Of a stretch of 64,000 bases of DNA, positions 8,054 to 18,879 are shown in pieces. Made by a program: the position numbers and the translations under genes. The number at the start of each line of letters is the position of its first letter. Position 1 is the first letter of the stretch. The stretch is from the NCBI RefSeq assembly GCF_000092845.1, contig NC_014150.1, forward strand, positions 2,789,510 through 2,853,509, read 5' to 3'. Below the pieces are notes generated by a model. The model did no database searches. It saw nothing but the letters and a program-made list of their open reading frames with translations, and was not told where the DNA came from. This stretch comes from Brachyspira murdochii DSM 12563 (GTDB lineage: Bacteria; Spirochaetota; Brachyspiria; Brachyspirales; Brachyspiraceae).

Positions 8054-8258
8054 TTATCCTTTAATTATGAAAGCTACTGATAAAATTATTACAGATAAAG
8101 ATAATATAATAAAACTAGCAAATCTTATATTGTTAATTATGTACCAACCTTCATTTATACAATTATTTTTGTTTAGATGTTTTTATAATCATAATTAAAT
8201 TTATTATGCTTAAAATTAAAGCTGAAATTGATATTATAATGGTAATAGTTTTTAACAT
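8054..8258 (-). pseudogene. Frameshifted two-transmembrane small protein
   Basis: From the ATG at 8258 (AGGAT ribosome-binding site) a 31-residue hydrophobic peptide, MLKTITIIISISALILSIIN and then a basic end, stops at 8163. In the adjacent frame the reading continues as CINEGWYIINNIRFASFIIL and a second hydrophobic helix, ending with TAA at 8054. Restoring one base in an A5 run would give a two-helix protein of about 68 residues. Alternatively the 31-residue peptide alone could be expressed as a tiny membrane protein. Two broken genes follow it in line, so decay is preferred. Confidence 0.45.
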
Positions 8259-8472
8259 TTTTAATCCTCATATTAGTAATTATTTATATTATATATTATT
8301 TTTTTATAAATCTTAATAGCATATTAAAAAAATTGTATTATGTGTATAAGCATTATTATATATATTAGAATTAATATTCTTTTTCATTAATATTAATTTT
8401 TTGTGTTTTTTTGCAGATAAAAAAATATATTTTGTTATATTTATAAAATAAAGAATAAATTTATAAAAATCA

Positions 8473-8501
8473 TTTACTAAAAAATCATTTTATTGTATAA
8501 T
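8473..8501 (+). promoter_or_regulatory. pckG promoter
   Basis: TTTACT (8473-8478), a 17-base spacer and a perfect TATAAT (8496-8501) lie 33 bases before the pckG start codon, which also has a consensus AAGGAG at 8521-8526. Confidence 0.65.
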
Positions 8502-8534
8502 ACTTGCAACAAATTTTTATAAGGAGTAATATTC

Positions 8535-10328
8535 ATGAAGGTTGAAGATTTAAAACATGAGAAGCTAAAAGCTTGGATTAAAGAAGTAGCAGATATGTGT
8601 CAGCCAAAAGATATATATGTATGTGATGGAACTAAAGAAGAATATGACAGCTGCATGAACGGCTTAGTAGAATTAGGTTTAGCAAAGCCTTTAACTAAAA
8701 GACCTCACAGTCACTCTTTCAGAAGCGATCCTTCTGATGTAGCACGTGTTGAAGATAGAACTTTTATCAGTTATCCAGATAAAGAAGATGCAGGTCCTAC
8801 TAATCACTGGATGGCTCCAGATGAATTAAAAGGTACTATGAAAGAATTATACAAAGGCTGTATGAAAAACAGAACTATGTATGTAATTCCTTTCTCTATG
8901 GGTCCTGTAGGTTCTCCTATTGCTAAAATAGGTGTAGAAATTACTGACAGCCCTTATGTTGTTTGTAACATGCATATAATGACTAGAGTAGGTACTAAAG
9001 TATTAGAAGTATTAGGTTCTGACGGTGAGTTTATACCTTGCTTACACTCTGTGGGAGCTCCTCTTGCTGACGGTGAAAAAGATACTAAATGGCCTTGTGC
9101 TCCAATAGAGAAAAAATATATTTCTCATTTCCCTAATGAAAACTTAATTTGGTCTTATGGTTCTGGTTACGGCGGAAACGCTTTACTTGGTAAAAAATGT
9201 TTTGCTTTACGTATTGCTTCTGCTATGGCTAGAAGAGAAGGCTGGATGGCAGAACACATGCTTATCTTACGTCTTACTAACCCAGAAGGCAAAAGATTCC
9301 ATATAGCTGCTGCATTCCCAAGTGCTTGCGGTAAAACTAACCTTGCAATGTTACAGCCAACAATCCCAGGGTGGAAATGTGAAACTATAGGTGATGATAT
9401 TGCTTGGATGAAAATTAATCCAGATGACGGAAGACTTTATGCTATCAACCCAGAAGCTGGTTTCTTCGGTGTAGCTCCCGGTACTTCTTATGATTCTAAC
9501 CCTATGGCTATGGAATCTATCAAAGAAAACACAATATTTACTAACTGTGTAGAAACAGATGACGGCGATGTATGGTGGGAAGGTATGGGTCCTGCACCTA
9601 AACATGGTATAGACTGGAAAGGTAATGACTGGACTCCAGAAAGCGGAGAAAAAGGTGCTCACCCTAATGCTAGATTTACCGCTCCTGCTAGACAATGTCC
9701 TGTAATTTGTCCAGACTGGGAAGATCCTAAAGGTGTACCTATAGATATATTCATCTTCGGCGGAAGAAGAGCTTCTGTTATGCCTTTGGTACATGAATCT
9801 TATAACTGGGATCATGGTGTATTTATGGGTTCTACTGCTGCTAGTGAAACTACTGCTGCTAATATTGGTGCAGTTGGTGCATTAAGATTTGACCCATTTG
9901 CTATGCTTCCATTTGCTGGATACAATATGGGCGATTATATGAATCACTGGCTTGAAATGGGAGATAAATTAGGCGATAAAGCTCCTAGAATCTTCTATGT
10001 AAACTGGTTCAGAAAAAATGCTGACGGTAAATGGTTATGGCCTGGATTCGGTGATAATTCAAGAGTATTAAAATGGATGTGTGAAAGAGTTGAAGGTAAA
10101 ATTGAGGCTGTTGACACTCCTATAGGTAAAATGCCTAAAGAAGGCGATTTAGACCTTAAAGGTTTAGATATACCAGAAGCTGATTTCAAAGAACTTATGA
10201 GAGTTGATGTTGATGCTTGGAAAGATCAGGCTAATCAAATAGAAGCTCATTATACTAAATTTGGTTCAAGACTTCCAGCTAGACTTAAAAAACAATTAGA
10301 AGAATTAAGAGCTAGATTAAGCAAATAA
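8535..10328 (+). CDS. pckG: Phosphoenolpyruvate carboxykinase, GTP-dependent
   Basis: PEPCK interconverts oxaloacetate plus GTP with phosphoenolpyruvate, CO2 and GDP in the cytoplasm. In fermenters it often runs in the carboxylating direction. The 597 residues match the GTP-type family (about 600) and not the shorter ATP type. The signature [12 protein letters not shown] at 261-272 holds the P-loop and the reactive cysteine C265. GDDIAWMK at 287-294 is the metal and nucleotide motif, and [13 protein letters not shown] at 209-221 is the substrate lysine region. [12 protein letters not shown] near 412 and the C-terminal [20 protein letters not shown] are also conserved. Its codons are the most C-rich of the window (many AAC, TTC, TGC), suggesting high expression. 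It has its own promoter and terminator. Confidence 0.97.
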   Translation: MKVEDLKHEKLKAWIKEVADMCQPKDIYVCDGTKEEYDSCMNGLVELGLAKPLTKRPHSHSFRSDPSDVARVEDRTFISYPDKEDAGPTNHWMAPDELKGTMKELYKGCMKNRTMYVIPFSMGPVGSPIAKIGVEITDSPYVVCNMHIMTRVGTKVLEVLGSDGEFIPCLHSVGAPLADGEKDTKWPCAPIEKKYISHFPNENLIWSYGSGYGGNALLGKKCFALRIASAMARREGWMAEHMLILRLTNPEGKRFHIAAAFPSACGKTNLAMLQPTIPGWKCETIGDDIAWMKINPDDGRLYAINPEAGFFGVAPGTSYDSNPMAMESIKENTIFTNCVETDDGDVWWEGMGPAPKHGIDWKGNDWTPESGEKGAHPNARFTAPARQCPVICPDWEDPKGVPIDIFIFGGRRASVMPLVHESYNWDHGVFMGSTAASETTAANIGAVGALRFDPFAMLPFAGYNMGDYMNHWLEMGDKLGDKAPRIFYVNWFRKNADGKWLWPGFGDNSRVLKWMCERVEGKIEAVDTPIGKMPKEGDLDLKGLDIPEADFKELMRVDVDAWKDQANQIEAHYTKFGSRLPARLKKQLEELRARLSK

Positions 10329-10361
10329 TTTTAGTCAATAGTTTTTCTTAAAAAATATAAG

Positions 10362-10398
10362 CCGATAGTTTAATTAATATTAAGCTGTCGGTTTTTTT
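10362..10398 (+). terminator. Intrinsic terminator after pckG
   Basis: An 11-bp stem (CCGATAGTTTA with TAAGCTGTCGG, two G-U pairs) is followed by a run of seven T residues, 34 bases after the pckG stop. Confidence 0.85.
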
Positions 10399-10504
10399 AT
10401 TGCTGTTTTATATTCAATTATTTTATGATTAATTAAAAAGTTGAAAAAACTCTAAAAATAAATATAATCTATTTCTATAAATTTTATATTATAGTTTTGT
10501 AATT

Positions 10505-11677
10505 ATGAATACTTTTTTTAAAAAATTAAAAATATACCCGCAAAAAAATATTATAATATTAGCATTAATTTTTGTTATGCCTTTTACAATGTATTTATTA
10601 TTTGTTAAAGGCATTTCTATTGATAATTATAAAATAACTCAAATAACATCTTATTTTTTTTCTTTTAAGATTTTTTATTTGTTTTGTTTTAATTTACTGT
10701 TTAATTTGAATAATAAAAAAAATACATTTATAACTTTTTTTATATTTTTGTTTATAGGCATTCTTAGTGTATTTATACCTTCCTCGGATTTTACATTTAA
10801 AGATATAATGTCTGCTAATAATAATTTTATTTTTTTTGTTCATACTATTTTAAATAAAAATCTATTTTTAGATATTATATTTTTTATAATGACTGCGTTA
10901 TCATTTAACGAATATAAAAATTATAAAAATATTTCTGAAGTATTTACTTTCTCTGCAAATATGATTATATATTCTATTTTTTATTCTATATTTTCATCTA
11001 TTATATTTATGATAGTTTTTGTACTTATTATAAATTTATTTAAAGATTTTTTTATCAATACTTTTTCTGATACATTTTTAATTATAAATACATTTGTATT
11101 ATTTATTTTTTATATATTTGCATTTACTCCTTTTATAATTTACAACATATATAAAAAAGATATGAAGCATAAAAATATATCAATATACTTTTCAAGAATA
11201 ATAATGTATATAAGTTTATATAATATAGTTAAATATTTATTTACTATGTATATGCCTTATAATAGTCCTTATGATATTAGAATCAATTTTATACTTTATA
11301 ATGCAGCTCTTGCTATAGGAGCAGTAAATTTATTTTTTGTGCGTATTGATTATAAAGCAAGTATATTAACAAAGATAGTTTATATTATATTTCCTGTCAT
11401 AACATTTATTTTTAATATAATCATTTTTAGCTCTCTTCTATACAGAATAAAAGAATATGGAATAAGCCCAAATAAATTAACTTTGCTTTTTACAAATATA
11501 ATAATGCTTGTTCATTTTCTTTTGATAATCATTGATAATATAAAATCATTAAAAAAATTAGGCAGTATAAAAAATATAAAAAGTATTATACTAACAAATA
11601 ATAGAAGCTGTTATGTATACATTTATGGGATTATAGCTTTTATAGTATGTTTTATAATGCCTTTGTTTTATAGTTAA
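10505..11677 (+). CDS. Polytopic integral membrane protein of unknown function
   Basis: This is a 390-residue, very hydrophobic protein with about nine to ten predicted membrane helices (for example about 17-36, 46-67, 72-90, 107-128, 147-175, 186-213, 262-282, 292-313, 326-346 and 366-388). The short loops are rich in Asn, Lys and Tyr. The middle stretch IVKYLFTMYMPYNSPYDIRI followed by an alanine-rich helix is somewhat like DUF4153-type membrane proteins, but I do not recognise it with certainty. It is monocistronic, between pckG and a convergent ankyrin gene. The Phe content is high because of T-rich codons. No function is proposed. Confidence 0.7.
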   Translation: MNTFFKKLKIYPQKNIIILALIFVMPFTMYLLFVKGISIDNYKITQITSYFFSFKIFYLFCFNLLFNLNNKKNTFITFFIFLFIGILSVFIPSSDFTFKDIMSANNNFIFFVHTILNKNLFLDIIFFIMTALSFNEYKNYKNISEVFTFSANMIIYSIFYSIFSSIIFMIVFVLIINLFKDFFINTFSDTFLIINTFVLFIFYIFAFTPFIIYNIYKKDMKHKNISIYFSRIIMYISLYNIVKYLFTMYMPYNSPYDIRINFILYNAALAIGAVNLFFVRIDYKASILTKIVYIIFPVITFIFNIIIFSSLLYRIKEYGISPNKLTLLFTNIIMLVHFLLIIIDNIKSLKKLGSIKNIKSIILTNNRSCYVYIYGIIAFIVCFIMPLFYS

Positions 11678-11752
11678 TATAAGCAATTATAATTTGTAAA
11701 GAATTAATTTTGATATTTATACTTTTCAAAGTTTCCGTAAATAACATAAAGC

Positions 11753-12928
11753 CTACATTTTTTTCTTATAATATTTTTTTACTATGTCAATCATTTTTTT
11801 ATCTTGAATAGCCTCTGCATATTCCAAAACATTATAACTGTCTTTTATATCATCTCCATAAATATCAGGAGGATTTAATTTTATATTTAAATCCGCACCA
11901 TTTTTTAATAAGTATTCAGCAACTTCATAATTATGTTGGTCTATAGCATGAAATATTGCAGTATAGTTTATATCATTAGGATAATAGTTCACATCAGCCC
12001 CATTTTCAACCAATGCCTTAACTATTTCTAAATTACCCTCACCTGCAGCAATTGCTATAGGAGGATAATAATATAAAAATTTTGTATCTAAATCGGCACC
12101 ATTATCTTTTAAGAGTTTTACCACTTCAGGAGTAGATGCTGCAAGTATAGTAGCAGGAGCAACTCCGCCATCATTTGTAGCATTTACATTGGCACCATTT
12201 TCTATTAAAAGTTTTGAAGCTTCATAAGGATTTTCTCCTGTAACAGCCCAAAGTAATGGAGTATCCCCATTATCATCGGCTTTTCCATTAACATCTATTC
12301 CATTATCTATTAAATATTTCATTATATTAATATTACCTTTTTCAGAAGCATAAATAAGTGCAGATGCTCCCCAAGATGATTTTTCATTTATATCTGCATT
12401 ATTTGCTACTAATAAATTAAACATTTCTTCATTGCCATTTTCACATGCAAGTATAATCATATTTTTGCCGTCTTTATTTTTTATATCTATATCAGAATTA
12501 TTGTTTATTAGTAATTTTGCTATCTCTATATTATCAGTTCTTACAGCTTCCATTAAAGCATTAAATCCATCACTTGCTCTTAAATTAACTAAAGCCCCAT
12601 TATCAATCAATGATTTTGCTATATCATAATGCCCGTATGATGAGGCTATCATTAAAGGAGTTGTATTAGTATAATGTGTAATATTGCCTATGAGAATTTC
12701 ATCTTTTGACTGAGCATTTATACTGCCGTCGTTTATTAATTTAATCATTTCAGCAACGCCTGTTTTATTTTTATTTTTTTCTAATAGCTTTAATAATTCA
12801 TCATTCGGCATTATTATTTCATTTGTCATTGATGTGTTTTTTAACTTTTCATTATTACTTTCATTTATTTGATTTGAATATAGCGATGTAATTACTGTTA
12901 ATAATATAATTATAATGTTCTTTTTCAT
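11753..12928 (-). CDS. Exported ankyrin-repeat protein
   Basis: This 391-residue protein has an N-terminal signal peptide (about 1-19, IIIILLTVITSLYSNQ) and then about eight to nine ankyrin repeats from about residue 60 to 360, each with the pattern TPLxxAxxxGxxxIxxxLIxNGADVN. Clear examples are DGFNALMEAVRTDNIEIAKL, GASALIYASEKGNINIMKYL and YPPIAIAAGEGNLEIVKALV. Ankyrin repeats mediate protein-protein contacts, and exported forms are common in host-associated spirochaetes. A GGAGAG ribosome-binding site precedes the ATG. The gene is alone on its strand and diverges from the fucA-like gene. The partner is unknown; an envelope or host-interaction role is inference. Confidence 0.88.
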   Translation of the reverse strand: MKKNIIIILLTVITSLYSNQINESNNEKLKNTSMTNEIIMPNDELLKLLEKNKNKTGVAEMIKLINDGSINAQSKDEILIGNITHYTNTTPLMIASSYGHYDIAKSLIDNGALVNLRASDGFNALMEAVRTDNIEIAKLLINNNSDIDIKNKDGKNMIILACENGNEEMFNLLVANNADINEKSSWGASALIYASEKGNINIMKYLIDNGIDVNGKADDNGDTPLLWAVTGENPYEASKLLIENGANVNATNDGGVAPATILAASTPEVVKLLKDNGADLDTKFLYYYPPIAIAAGEGNLEIVKALVENGADVNYYPNDINYTAIFHAIDQHNYEVAEYLLKNGADLNIKLNPPDIYGDDIKDSYNVLEYAEAIQDKKMIDIVKKYYKKKM

Positions 12929-13088
12929 ATGACTCTCCGATTATTAATTATTTTTAATATATCATAAATAATAAAAAAAATAAAGTAATGGTATTAACTT
13001 AAAATCAAATTATCATAATAGCACTATTTTTTATAAAATTATAGTTTATAATAAAATAATAATAAATAAAATATTAAGGATAAATACT

Positions 13089-13754
13089 ATGATAAGTCAA
13101 TTAAATGAATATAGAAAATTATTGTCTAATGATATAATAAAAACATGTCTTAGAATGCAAAAAGACGGTATTAATCAAGGTACATCTGGAAATGTAAGTG
13201 TACGTTTTGAAAACGGTATGCTTATTACACCTTCAAGTATGCCTTATGATACTATGAAAGCCGAAAATATAGTTTTTGTTGATGAGAACGGAAAGTCAGA
13301 AGAAGGCAAAAGACCTTCAAGTGAATGGAGATTTCATTTATCAATACTAAAAGATAATCCTGATTTTAACTGTGTTATACATAGTCATTCTATATATTCT
13401 ACAGTAGTATCTATAATGGGAGTTGATTATATACCAGCCATACATTATATGATTGCTGTTGCGGGAGGAAAAATTATACCTTGTGCTGAATATGCTACTT
13501 ACGGTACAGAAGAGCTTTGCAATAATATATCAAAGGCTATGAAAGGGTATAAGGCTTGTATTATGAAAAATCATGGACTTGTGGTTTCTGATTCTACTAT
13601 AGAAAAAGCTTATGGTGTTTTGGTAGAAGTAGAAAATATTTCAAGGGAGTTTGTAGAACTTAGTAAAATTGGTAAGTATAATGTTTTATCAGATGAAGAT
13701 ATGGATATAATACTTAAAAAATTTGGTAATTACGGATTAAATGCCCAGAAATAA
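13089..13754 (+). CDS. Class II aldolase, second L-fuculose-1-phosphate aldolase-like protein
   Basis: This zinc-dependent class II aldolase/adducin-family enzyme has 221 residues. It closely follows FucA, with NQGTSGNVSVRFENGMLITP, the catalytic glutamate E79 in PSSEWRF, zinc ligands H98 and H100 in IHSHSIYS and H162 in KNHGLVV. FucA cleaves L-fuculose-1-phosphate to dihydroxyacetone phosphate and L-lactaldehyde. It is a clear paralogue of the aldolase at 31625-32293 in the fucose operon. Here the residue between the two zinc histidines is Ser, where FucA and the paralogue have Asn. The gene stands alone with an AAGGAT ribosome-binding site. It may act on a related sugar phosphate or be a spare FucA. 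Confidence 0.88.
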   Translation: MISQLNEYRKLLSNDIIKTCLRMQKDGINQGTSGNVSVRFENGMLITPSSMPYDTMKAENIVFVDENGKSEEGKRPSSEWRFHLSILKDNPDFNCVIHSHSIYSTVVSIMGVDYIPAIHYMIAVAGGKIIPCAEYATYGTEELCNNISKAMKGYKACIMKNHGLVVSDSTIEKAYGVLVEVENISREFVELSKIGKYNVLSDEDMDIILKKFGNYGLNAQK

Positions 13755-14101
13755 TATTTTAAAATTAATTTAATAATATATCTTTTTTCTTTTATGAAAT
13801 TAAATATATATATTATTATTTTTTTAATATATCAAACAGTATGTAATTTGTTAAAAATAAACATTGTATGCTGTTTTAATATATGATATTTCAAAATATG
13901 ATTACATAGGCATTCTTTTATAAAGTGCAAATATAAAAATAATACTAAATAGTAATAATTGTGTATTACAAGTATGATAAATTACTGAATTTAGTATTAA
14001 ATATAGAATTTCGCAGTCAAAGTTGGACAAAGATACAAAAAAGTTGGGTATGGTATTACTGTGAAAAACCTAGATATTAAAAATAAAATATGATTTTATT
14101 T

Positions 14102-14130
14102 TTGACAAATTATAATTATTTATGTATATA
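14102..14130 (+). promoter_or_regulatory. Probable carAB promoter
   Basis: TTGACA (14102-14107), a 17-base spacer and TATATA (14125-14130) lie about 370 bases before carA, leaving a long untranslated leader. A weaker TTGTAA/TATAGT pair occurs at 14285-14312. Confidence 0.5.
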
Positions 14131-14376
14131 CTAAATTTTATAATTAAAAAAATATATATAGTATTATTGTTTTATATTAATTTTTATATTTGCCATTTTG
14201 ATTTATTTGACGAAAAAGCCTTAAAATGAAGCTAATAATATATTTACAAAAATATAAAATTATTTTACTTTTTATAAAAAATGATTGTAATATTAATTAT
14301 ATATGTTATAGTGTATAAAATTAAAATATAGAAAAGTAATATGATGAATTATAAGAAATATAAATTAAAAAAAGTT

Positions 14377-14397
14377 CTGCAAACGATGCAGTTTTTT
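14377..14397 (+). terminator. First leader hairpin upstream of carA
   Basis: A CTGCA-AACGA-TGCAG hairpin is followed directly by six T residues. The stem is short (5 bp), so alone it would be a weak terminator; it may pair with a second hairpin 10 bases downstream to form a regulatory leader. Confidence 0.4.
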
Positions 14398-14406
14398 ATA
14401 ATCTTA

Positions 14407-14452
14407 AAAAAGATTGGAGATTGACATTTTGTTGATTTCCAATCTTTTTTTT
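14407..14452 (+). terminator. Terminator/attenuator in the carAB leader
   Basis: AGATTGGAGAT (14411-14421) pairs with ATTTCCAATCT (14435-14445) with one G-U. The stem can be extended by A-T pairs and is followed by eight T residues. It is a textbook intrinsic terminator placed only 50 bases before the carA start, with no gene upstream on this strand for over 600 bases. That position suggests attenuation of carAB, as in other pyrimidine or arginine leaders, but no effector-binding motif was recognised. Confidence 0.6.
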
Positions 14453-14501
14453 ATTTTAATCAAAAATCTAAAAAAAATTTAGAATAATAGGAAGGCTAAA
14501 A

Positions 14502-15581
14502 TTGAAACGTTATTTAATACTTGAAGACGGAAGTCATTATGAAGGCATAGGATTTGGTTCTGATAATTTTAGAATAGGTGAATTGGTTTTTAATACATCT
14601 ATGACAGGATATCAGGAGATACTTTCAGATTTATCATACTGCGGACAAATAACTGTTATGACTTATCCATTGATAGGTAATTACGGTATAAACAGAGATG
14701 ATTTTGAGAGTTTGAATCCAGCTATATTTGGATTTGTAGTTAAAGAGGCTTGTAAAAGTCCTAATAATTTCAGGAGTGCTGAAACTATAGACGAGTTTTT
14801 AAAATTAAAAAATATTCCAGCTATAGAAAATATTGATACAAGAGAGATAACAAAAAAAATAAGAGAAGCAGGCACTCTTAAAGCTGTAATGAGCGATACT
14901 ATAGATAATAAAGATGATATAGTAAAAATGCTTAAAGAGACTTCTTATATGAATGATCATGTAAAAAGAGTTTCTACAAAAAATGCCTTTCCTATACCCA
15001 ACAGAGGGAAGAAAGTTGTACTGATTGATTTCGGAGCAAAACTCGGAATAATAAGAGAGTTAACTAAAAGAGATTGCGATTTGGTAGTAGTACCTTATGA
15101 TACAGATTATAAAACTATAATGAGTTTAAATCCAGACGGTATAATGCTTTCAAACGGACCGGGGGATCCCAAAGATGTAAAAGAATCAATTAATACCATA
15201 AGAGAGCTTATAGGAAAAGTACCAATATTTGGTATATGTTTGGGTCATCAGCTTATAAGTTTGGCATGCGGAGCAAATACGATTAAATTAAAATTTGGGC
15301 ATAGGGGCGGTAATCACCCTGTTAAAGATTTGGAAACTTCAAAAGTGAGCATAACAAGTCAGAATCATAGCTATGCTGTTGAGAAAGAGAGTTTACATAA
15401 TACTAATTTAATTATGACGCATGTATCTTTAAATGATGGAAGTGTAGAGGGAGTTAAACATAAAAAATATCCTGTATTTTCTGTTCAGTATCACCCAGAG
15501 TCTAATCCAGGACCTGAGGATAGTAAATATTTATTTGACAAGTTTATTAATATGATGAATGAAGGGGTAAAAAATGCCTAA
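14502..15581 (+). CDS. carA: Carbamoyl-phosphate synthase small (glutaminase) subunit
   Basis: CarA hydrolyses glutamine and channels ammonia to CarB for carbamoyl phosphate, the precursor of arginine and pyrimidines. The 359 residues match the family. The start is TTG at 14502: it gives [15 protein letters not shown], the typical N-terminus, and has GGAAGG 8 bases upstream; no ATG fits. The N-terminal domain shows [18 protein letters not shown]. The class I amidotransferase domain has LSNGPGDP, the nucleophile C246 in FGICLGHQ, and H331/E333 in QYHPES. The gene overlaps carB by 8 bases. The upstream terminator-like hairpin and the weak TTG start suggest tuned expression. Confidence 0.96.
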   Translation: MKRYLILEDGSHYEGIGFGSDNFRIGELVFNTSMTGYQEILSDLSYCGQITVMTYPLIGNYGINRDDFESLNPAIFGFVVKEACKSPNNFRSAETIDEFLKLKNIPAIENIDTREITKKIREAGTLKAVMSDTIDNKDDIVKMLKETSYMNDHVKRVSTKNAFPIPNRGKKVVLIDFGAKLGIIRELTKRDCDLVVVPYDTDYKTIMSLNPDGIMLSNGPGDPKDVKESINTIRELIGKVPIFGICLGHQLISLACGANTIKLKFGHRGGNHPVKDLETSKVSITSQNHSYAVEKESLHNTNLIMTHVSLNDGSVEGVKHKKYPVFSVQYHPESNPGPEDSKYLFDKFINMMNEGVKNA

Positions 15582-18500
15582 AAGAAATGATATAAAAAAA
15601 ATATTAGTAATAGGTTCAGGTCCTATAGTGATAGGGCAGGCTGCAGAGTTTGATTATGCAGGTACTCAGGCTTGCCAGTCTTTAAAAGAAGAGGGTTATG
15701 AGGTTATACTTATCAATTCTAATCCTGCTACTATTATGACTGATAGTGCTGTGGCAGATAAAGTGTATATTGAGCCTATTAATTTGAATTTTGCTAAAAG
15801 AATAATTTATAAAGAAAGACCAGATGCGATACTTGGTTCTTTAGGAGGACAAACTGGCCTTAATTTGGTTGTTGAGCTTGCAGAAAGTGGGATATTAGAT
15901 GAATATAATGTTGAAATTTTAGGAACGGATTTAAATGCTATAAACTGTGCTGAAGACAGAGAGCTTTTTAAAAAACTTATGAATGATATTAATGAGCCTG
16001 TACCAGATAGTGTTATAGTGCATAGTGTAGAAGAGGCAGTTGCTTTTGCCAATAAAATAGGTTATCACTTGGTTGTACGTCCTGCTTACACTCTTGGAGG
16101 CACTGGAGGCGGATTTGCACGAAATGAAAAAGAGTTAATCGAAATATGCGAAAGCGGATTAAAAATAAGTCCAGTACATGAATGCTTGGTTGAAAAGAGT
16201 ATTGCAGGATATAAAGAGATAGAATATGAGGTTATGCGTGATAATAATGACAATGCTATAGTAGTATGTAATATGGAAAATGTTGACCCAGTAGGAATAC
16301 ATACTGGAGACAGTATAGTAGTAGCTCCCTGTCAGACGTTAAGCGACAGAGAAAATCAAATGCTTAGAAATGCAAGCCTTAAAATAATAAGAGCTTTGAA
16401 AATTTGCGGAGGATGCAATGTACAGCTTGCACTTGATCCTAAAAGTTTTAATTATTATATAATAGAAGTTAATCCTAGAGTATCGCGTTCCAGTGCTTTG
16501 GCTAGTAAGGCAACAGGTTATCCTATTGCTAAGATAAGTGCAAAAATAGCTGTGGGTATGACTTTAGATGAAATACTTAATCCTATTACAAAAAAAAGCT
16601 ATGCATGTTTTGAGCCTTCTATTGACTATATAGTTACAAAATTTCCAAGACTTCCTTTTGATAAATTTCCTAATGCCGACAGACAGCTTGGCACTCAGAT
16701 GAAAGCTACAGGCGAAGTTATGAGTATAGGACGTAATTTTGAAGAGTCATTTTTAAAAGCTGTGCGTTCTCTTGAAATAAAATGCGATCATATAATGCAC
16801 AATGATGTTTCTAATTATACTACTAAAAAATTATGGGAGCGTATAGAATTAAGAGACGATTTGAGAATATTTATTATAGCAGAACTCTTAAGAAGAGGTG
16901 AGGATATTAATGATATTATATATATTACTCATATAGACAGATTCTTTTTAGAAAAAATAAAAAATATAATTATATTAGAAGAAAAATTAGAAAATAATAA
17001 AATGAATATAGATGTATTAAGAGAATGTAAGGAGAGAGGATTTTCTGACAGCTATATATCAAAAGTTTGGGGCATTGAAGAGATTGATTTATACAAATTA
17101 AGACATGAAAATAATATAGTGCCAGTATACAAAATGGTTGATACTTGTGCTGGAGAGTTTGAAAGTGAGACTCCTTATTTTTATTCTACTTATGAAAAAG
17201 AAAATGAATCTGTAAAAAGCGGCAAAGAAAGTATAATAGTATTAGGTTCTGGACCTATAAGAATAGGGCAGGGTGTTGAATTTGATTATTCTACTGTTCA
17301 CTGTGTTATGACTATAAGAGAGGCTGGATATGAGGCTATAGTGATAAATAATAATCCAGAAACAGTATCAACAGACTTTTCAATATCTGATAAACTTTAT
17401 TTTGAACCTCTTACTATAGAGGACGTTATGCATATAGTGGAATTAGAAAAACCAAGAGGAGTTATAGTACAGTTCGGCGGACAAACTGCTATTAATTTGG
17501 CTGAAAAATTAGTTATGCATGGAGTTAATATATTAGGTACTTCATTAGAAAATATTAATAAAGCAGAAGACAGACATGAATTTGAAGAGATGTTAAAAGC
17601 TCTTGATATACCTCAGCCTAAAGGAAAAACTGCTTTTACAATAGATGAAGCTGTGATAATAGCTAAAGATATAGGTTATCCTGTTTTGGTACGTCCGAGT
17701 TATGTACTTGGAGGGCGTGCTATGGAGATAGTCGATAATGATGTTTCTTTAAAAATATATATGGATACTGCTGTAAAAGAGATAAGCAATAAAGCTCCAA
17801 TATTGATTGATAAATATGTTATAGGTAAAGAAATAGAAATTGATGCTATTGCTGACAGTGAGCATAATGTATTTATTGCGGGTATTATGGAGCATATTGA
17901 AAGAGCTGGTATTCACTCTGGGGATTCTATAAGTGTATATCCTGCACAGACTATTTCAAAAAAAGTAAAAGATACTATTATTGATTATACCAAAAGAATA
18001 GGAGAGGGATTTAATTTTATAGGGCTTTACAATATACAGTTTATAGTTGATAAAAATGATAATGTTTATGTTCTTGAGGTTAATCCTAGAAGCAGCAGAA
18101 CAGTGCCGTTTTTAAGCAAGATAACAAATGTTCAAATGGCTAATGCGGCTACTATGTGTATACTTGGGAAATCATTAAAAGAGCAAGGTTATAATAATAT
18201 ATACAAGGAAGAATCTAAAAATGTATTTGTTAAAGCACCTGTATTTTCTTTTGCCAAATTAAGAAGAGTTGATACTATACTTGGTCCAGAGATGAAAAGT
18301 ACTGGAGAGGCTTTAGGTTTTGATGTTAATTTTGAGAAGGCTCTATATAAGGCATTGATAGCTAGCGGAGTTAAAATACCTCTTCAAGGGAATGTTCTTC
18401 TTACTATATCGGATAATCATAAAGATGAAGTATTAGATTTGGCTAAAAGATTTTCTAATATTGGTTATGGAATATATGCTACAAAAGGTACTGCCAATTT

Positions 18501-18765
18501 TTTAAGAAGAGAAGGTCTTTATGTTAAGGAAGTTTCAAAGATTGATGAAGAAGGTTTTGAAAATATAGTAGATACTATAAGACTTGGAAGGGTTGATTAT
18601 GTTATAAATACAATAGAAACTAATAGTCAGACTCATTCTGATAGTTTGGAATTAAGAAGGGCATCTGCTGAAAATAATATATCATGCATTACATCATTAG
18701 ATACGGCTTATGCTTTGCTTAGAGTAATAGAGTCTATGAACTTTAGTATAATGCCTATTGCCTGA
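15574..18765 (+). CDS. carB: Carbamoyl-phosphate synthase large subunit
   Basis: CarB makes carbamoyl phosphate from bicarbonate, ammonia and two ATP, with CarA. At 1063 residues it is full length. Its two homologous halves each contain an ATP-grasp domain: the first with [16 protein letters not shown] and [20 protein letters not shown], the second with [16 protein letters not shown] and [20 protein letters not shown]. Repeated nucleotide-binding starts are seen at [19 protein letters not shown] and [18 protein letters not shown]. The oligomerisation region lies between, and the C-terminal MGS-like allosteric domain (about 930-1063) has [14 protein letters not shown]. The start lies inside the end of carA with AAGGGG upstream, so translation is coupled. 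A hairpin terminator follows. Confidence 0.97.
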   Translation: MPKRNDIKKILVIGSGPIVIGQAAEFDYAGTQACQSLKEEGYEVILINSNPATIMTDSAVADKVYIEPINLNFAKRIIYKERPDAILGSLGGQTGLNLVVELAESGILDEYNVEILGTDLNAINCAEDRELFKKLMNDINEPVPDSVIVHSVEEAVAFANKIGYHLVVRPAYTLGGTGGGFARNEKELIEICESGLKISPVHECLVEKSIAGYKEIEYEVMRDNNDNAIVVCNMENVDPVGIHTGDSIVVAPCQTLSDRENQMLRNASLKIIRALKICGGCNVQLALDPKSFNYYIIEVNPRVSRSSALASKATGYPIAKISAKIAVGMTLDEILNPITKKSYACFEPSIDYIVTKFPRLPFDKFPNADRQLGTQMKATGEVMSIGRNFEESFLKAVRSLEIKCDHIMHNDVSNYTTKKLWERIELRDDLRIFIIAELLRRGEDINDIIYITHIDRFFLEKIKNIIILEEKLENNKMNIDVLRECKERGFSDSYISKVWGIEEIDLYKLRHENNIVPVYKMVDTCAGEFESETPYFYSTYEKENESVKSGKESIIVLGSGPIRIGQGVEFDYSTVHCVMTIREAGYEAIVINNNPETVSTDFSISDKLYFEPLTIEDVMHIVELEKPRGVIVQFGGQTAINLAEKLVMHGVNILGTSLENINKAEDRHEFEEMLKALDIPQPKGKTAFTIDEAVIIAKDIGYPVLVRPSYVLGGRAMEIVDNDVSLKIYMDTAVKEISNKAPILIDKYVIGKEIEIDAIADSEHNVFIAGIMEHIERAGIHSGDSISVYPAQTISKKVKDTIIDYTKRIGEGFNFIGLYNIQFIVDKNDNVYVLEVNPRSSRTVPFLSKITNVQMANAATMCILGKSLKEQGYNNIYKEESKNVFVKAPVFSFAKLRRVDTILGPEMKSTGEALGFDVNFEKALYKALIASGVKIPLQGNVLLTISDNHKDEVLDLAKRFSNIGYGIYATKGTANFLRREGLYVKEVSKIDEEGFENIVDTIRLGRVDYVINTIETNSQTHSDSLELRRASAENNISCITSLDTAYALLRVIESMNFSIMPIA

Positions 18766-18784
18766 TTGTATTATAAATAAATTA

Positions 18785-18826
18785 AAAAAGATGAGCATAT
18801 TTATTTTTTATGTTCATCTTTTTTTA
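18785..18826 (+). terminator. Intrinsic terminator after carAB
   Basis: AAAAAGATGAGCATA (18785-18799) pairs with TATGTTCATCTTTTT (18809-18823) with one G-U, and is followed by further T residues. Confidence 0.85.
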
Positions 18827-18879
18827 TTTATAAAAAGATTTATAATATTTAGTAACATTAATATTTTTATGAGTGTAGT

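Larger units (their letters stand above)
13755..14501 (+). other. Intergenic region holding the carAB promoter and leader
   Basis: No gene is supported here. A 28-codon open stretch near 14010-14095 (RYKKVGYGITVKNLD) has protein-like composition but no start codon, and could be a gene scrap. The right half contains a consensus promoter at 14102 and two hairpins between 14377 and 14452, described separately. Confidence 0.5.

Noticed and set aside
8163-8258. 31-residue single-helix peptide as a type I toxin
   Set aside because: The next frame continues it as a two-helix protein, and two further broken genes follow, so a frameshifted gene is the simpler reading.
9351-9815. 154-residue minus-strand frame inside pckG
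   Set aside because: Shadow of the strongly conserved PEPCK gene, without a ribosome-binding site or recognisable domain.
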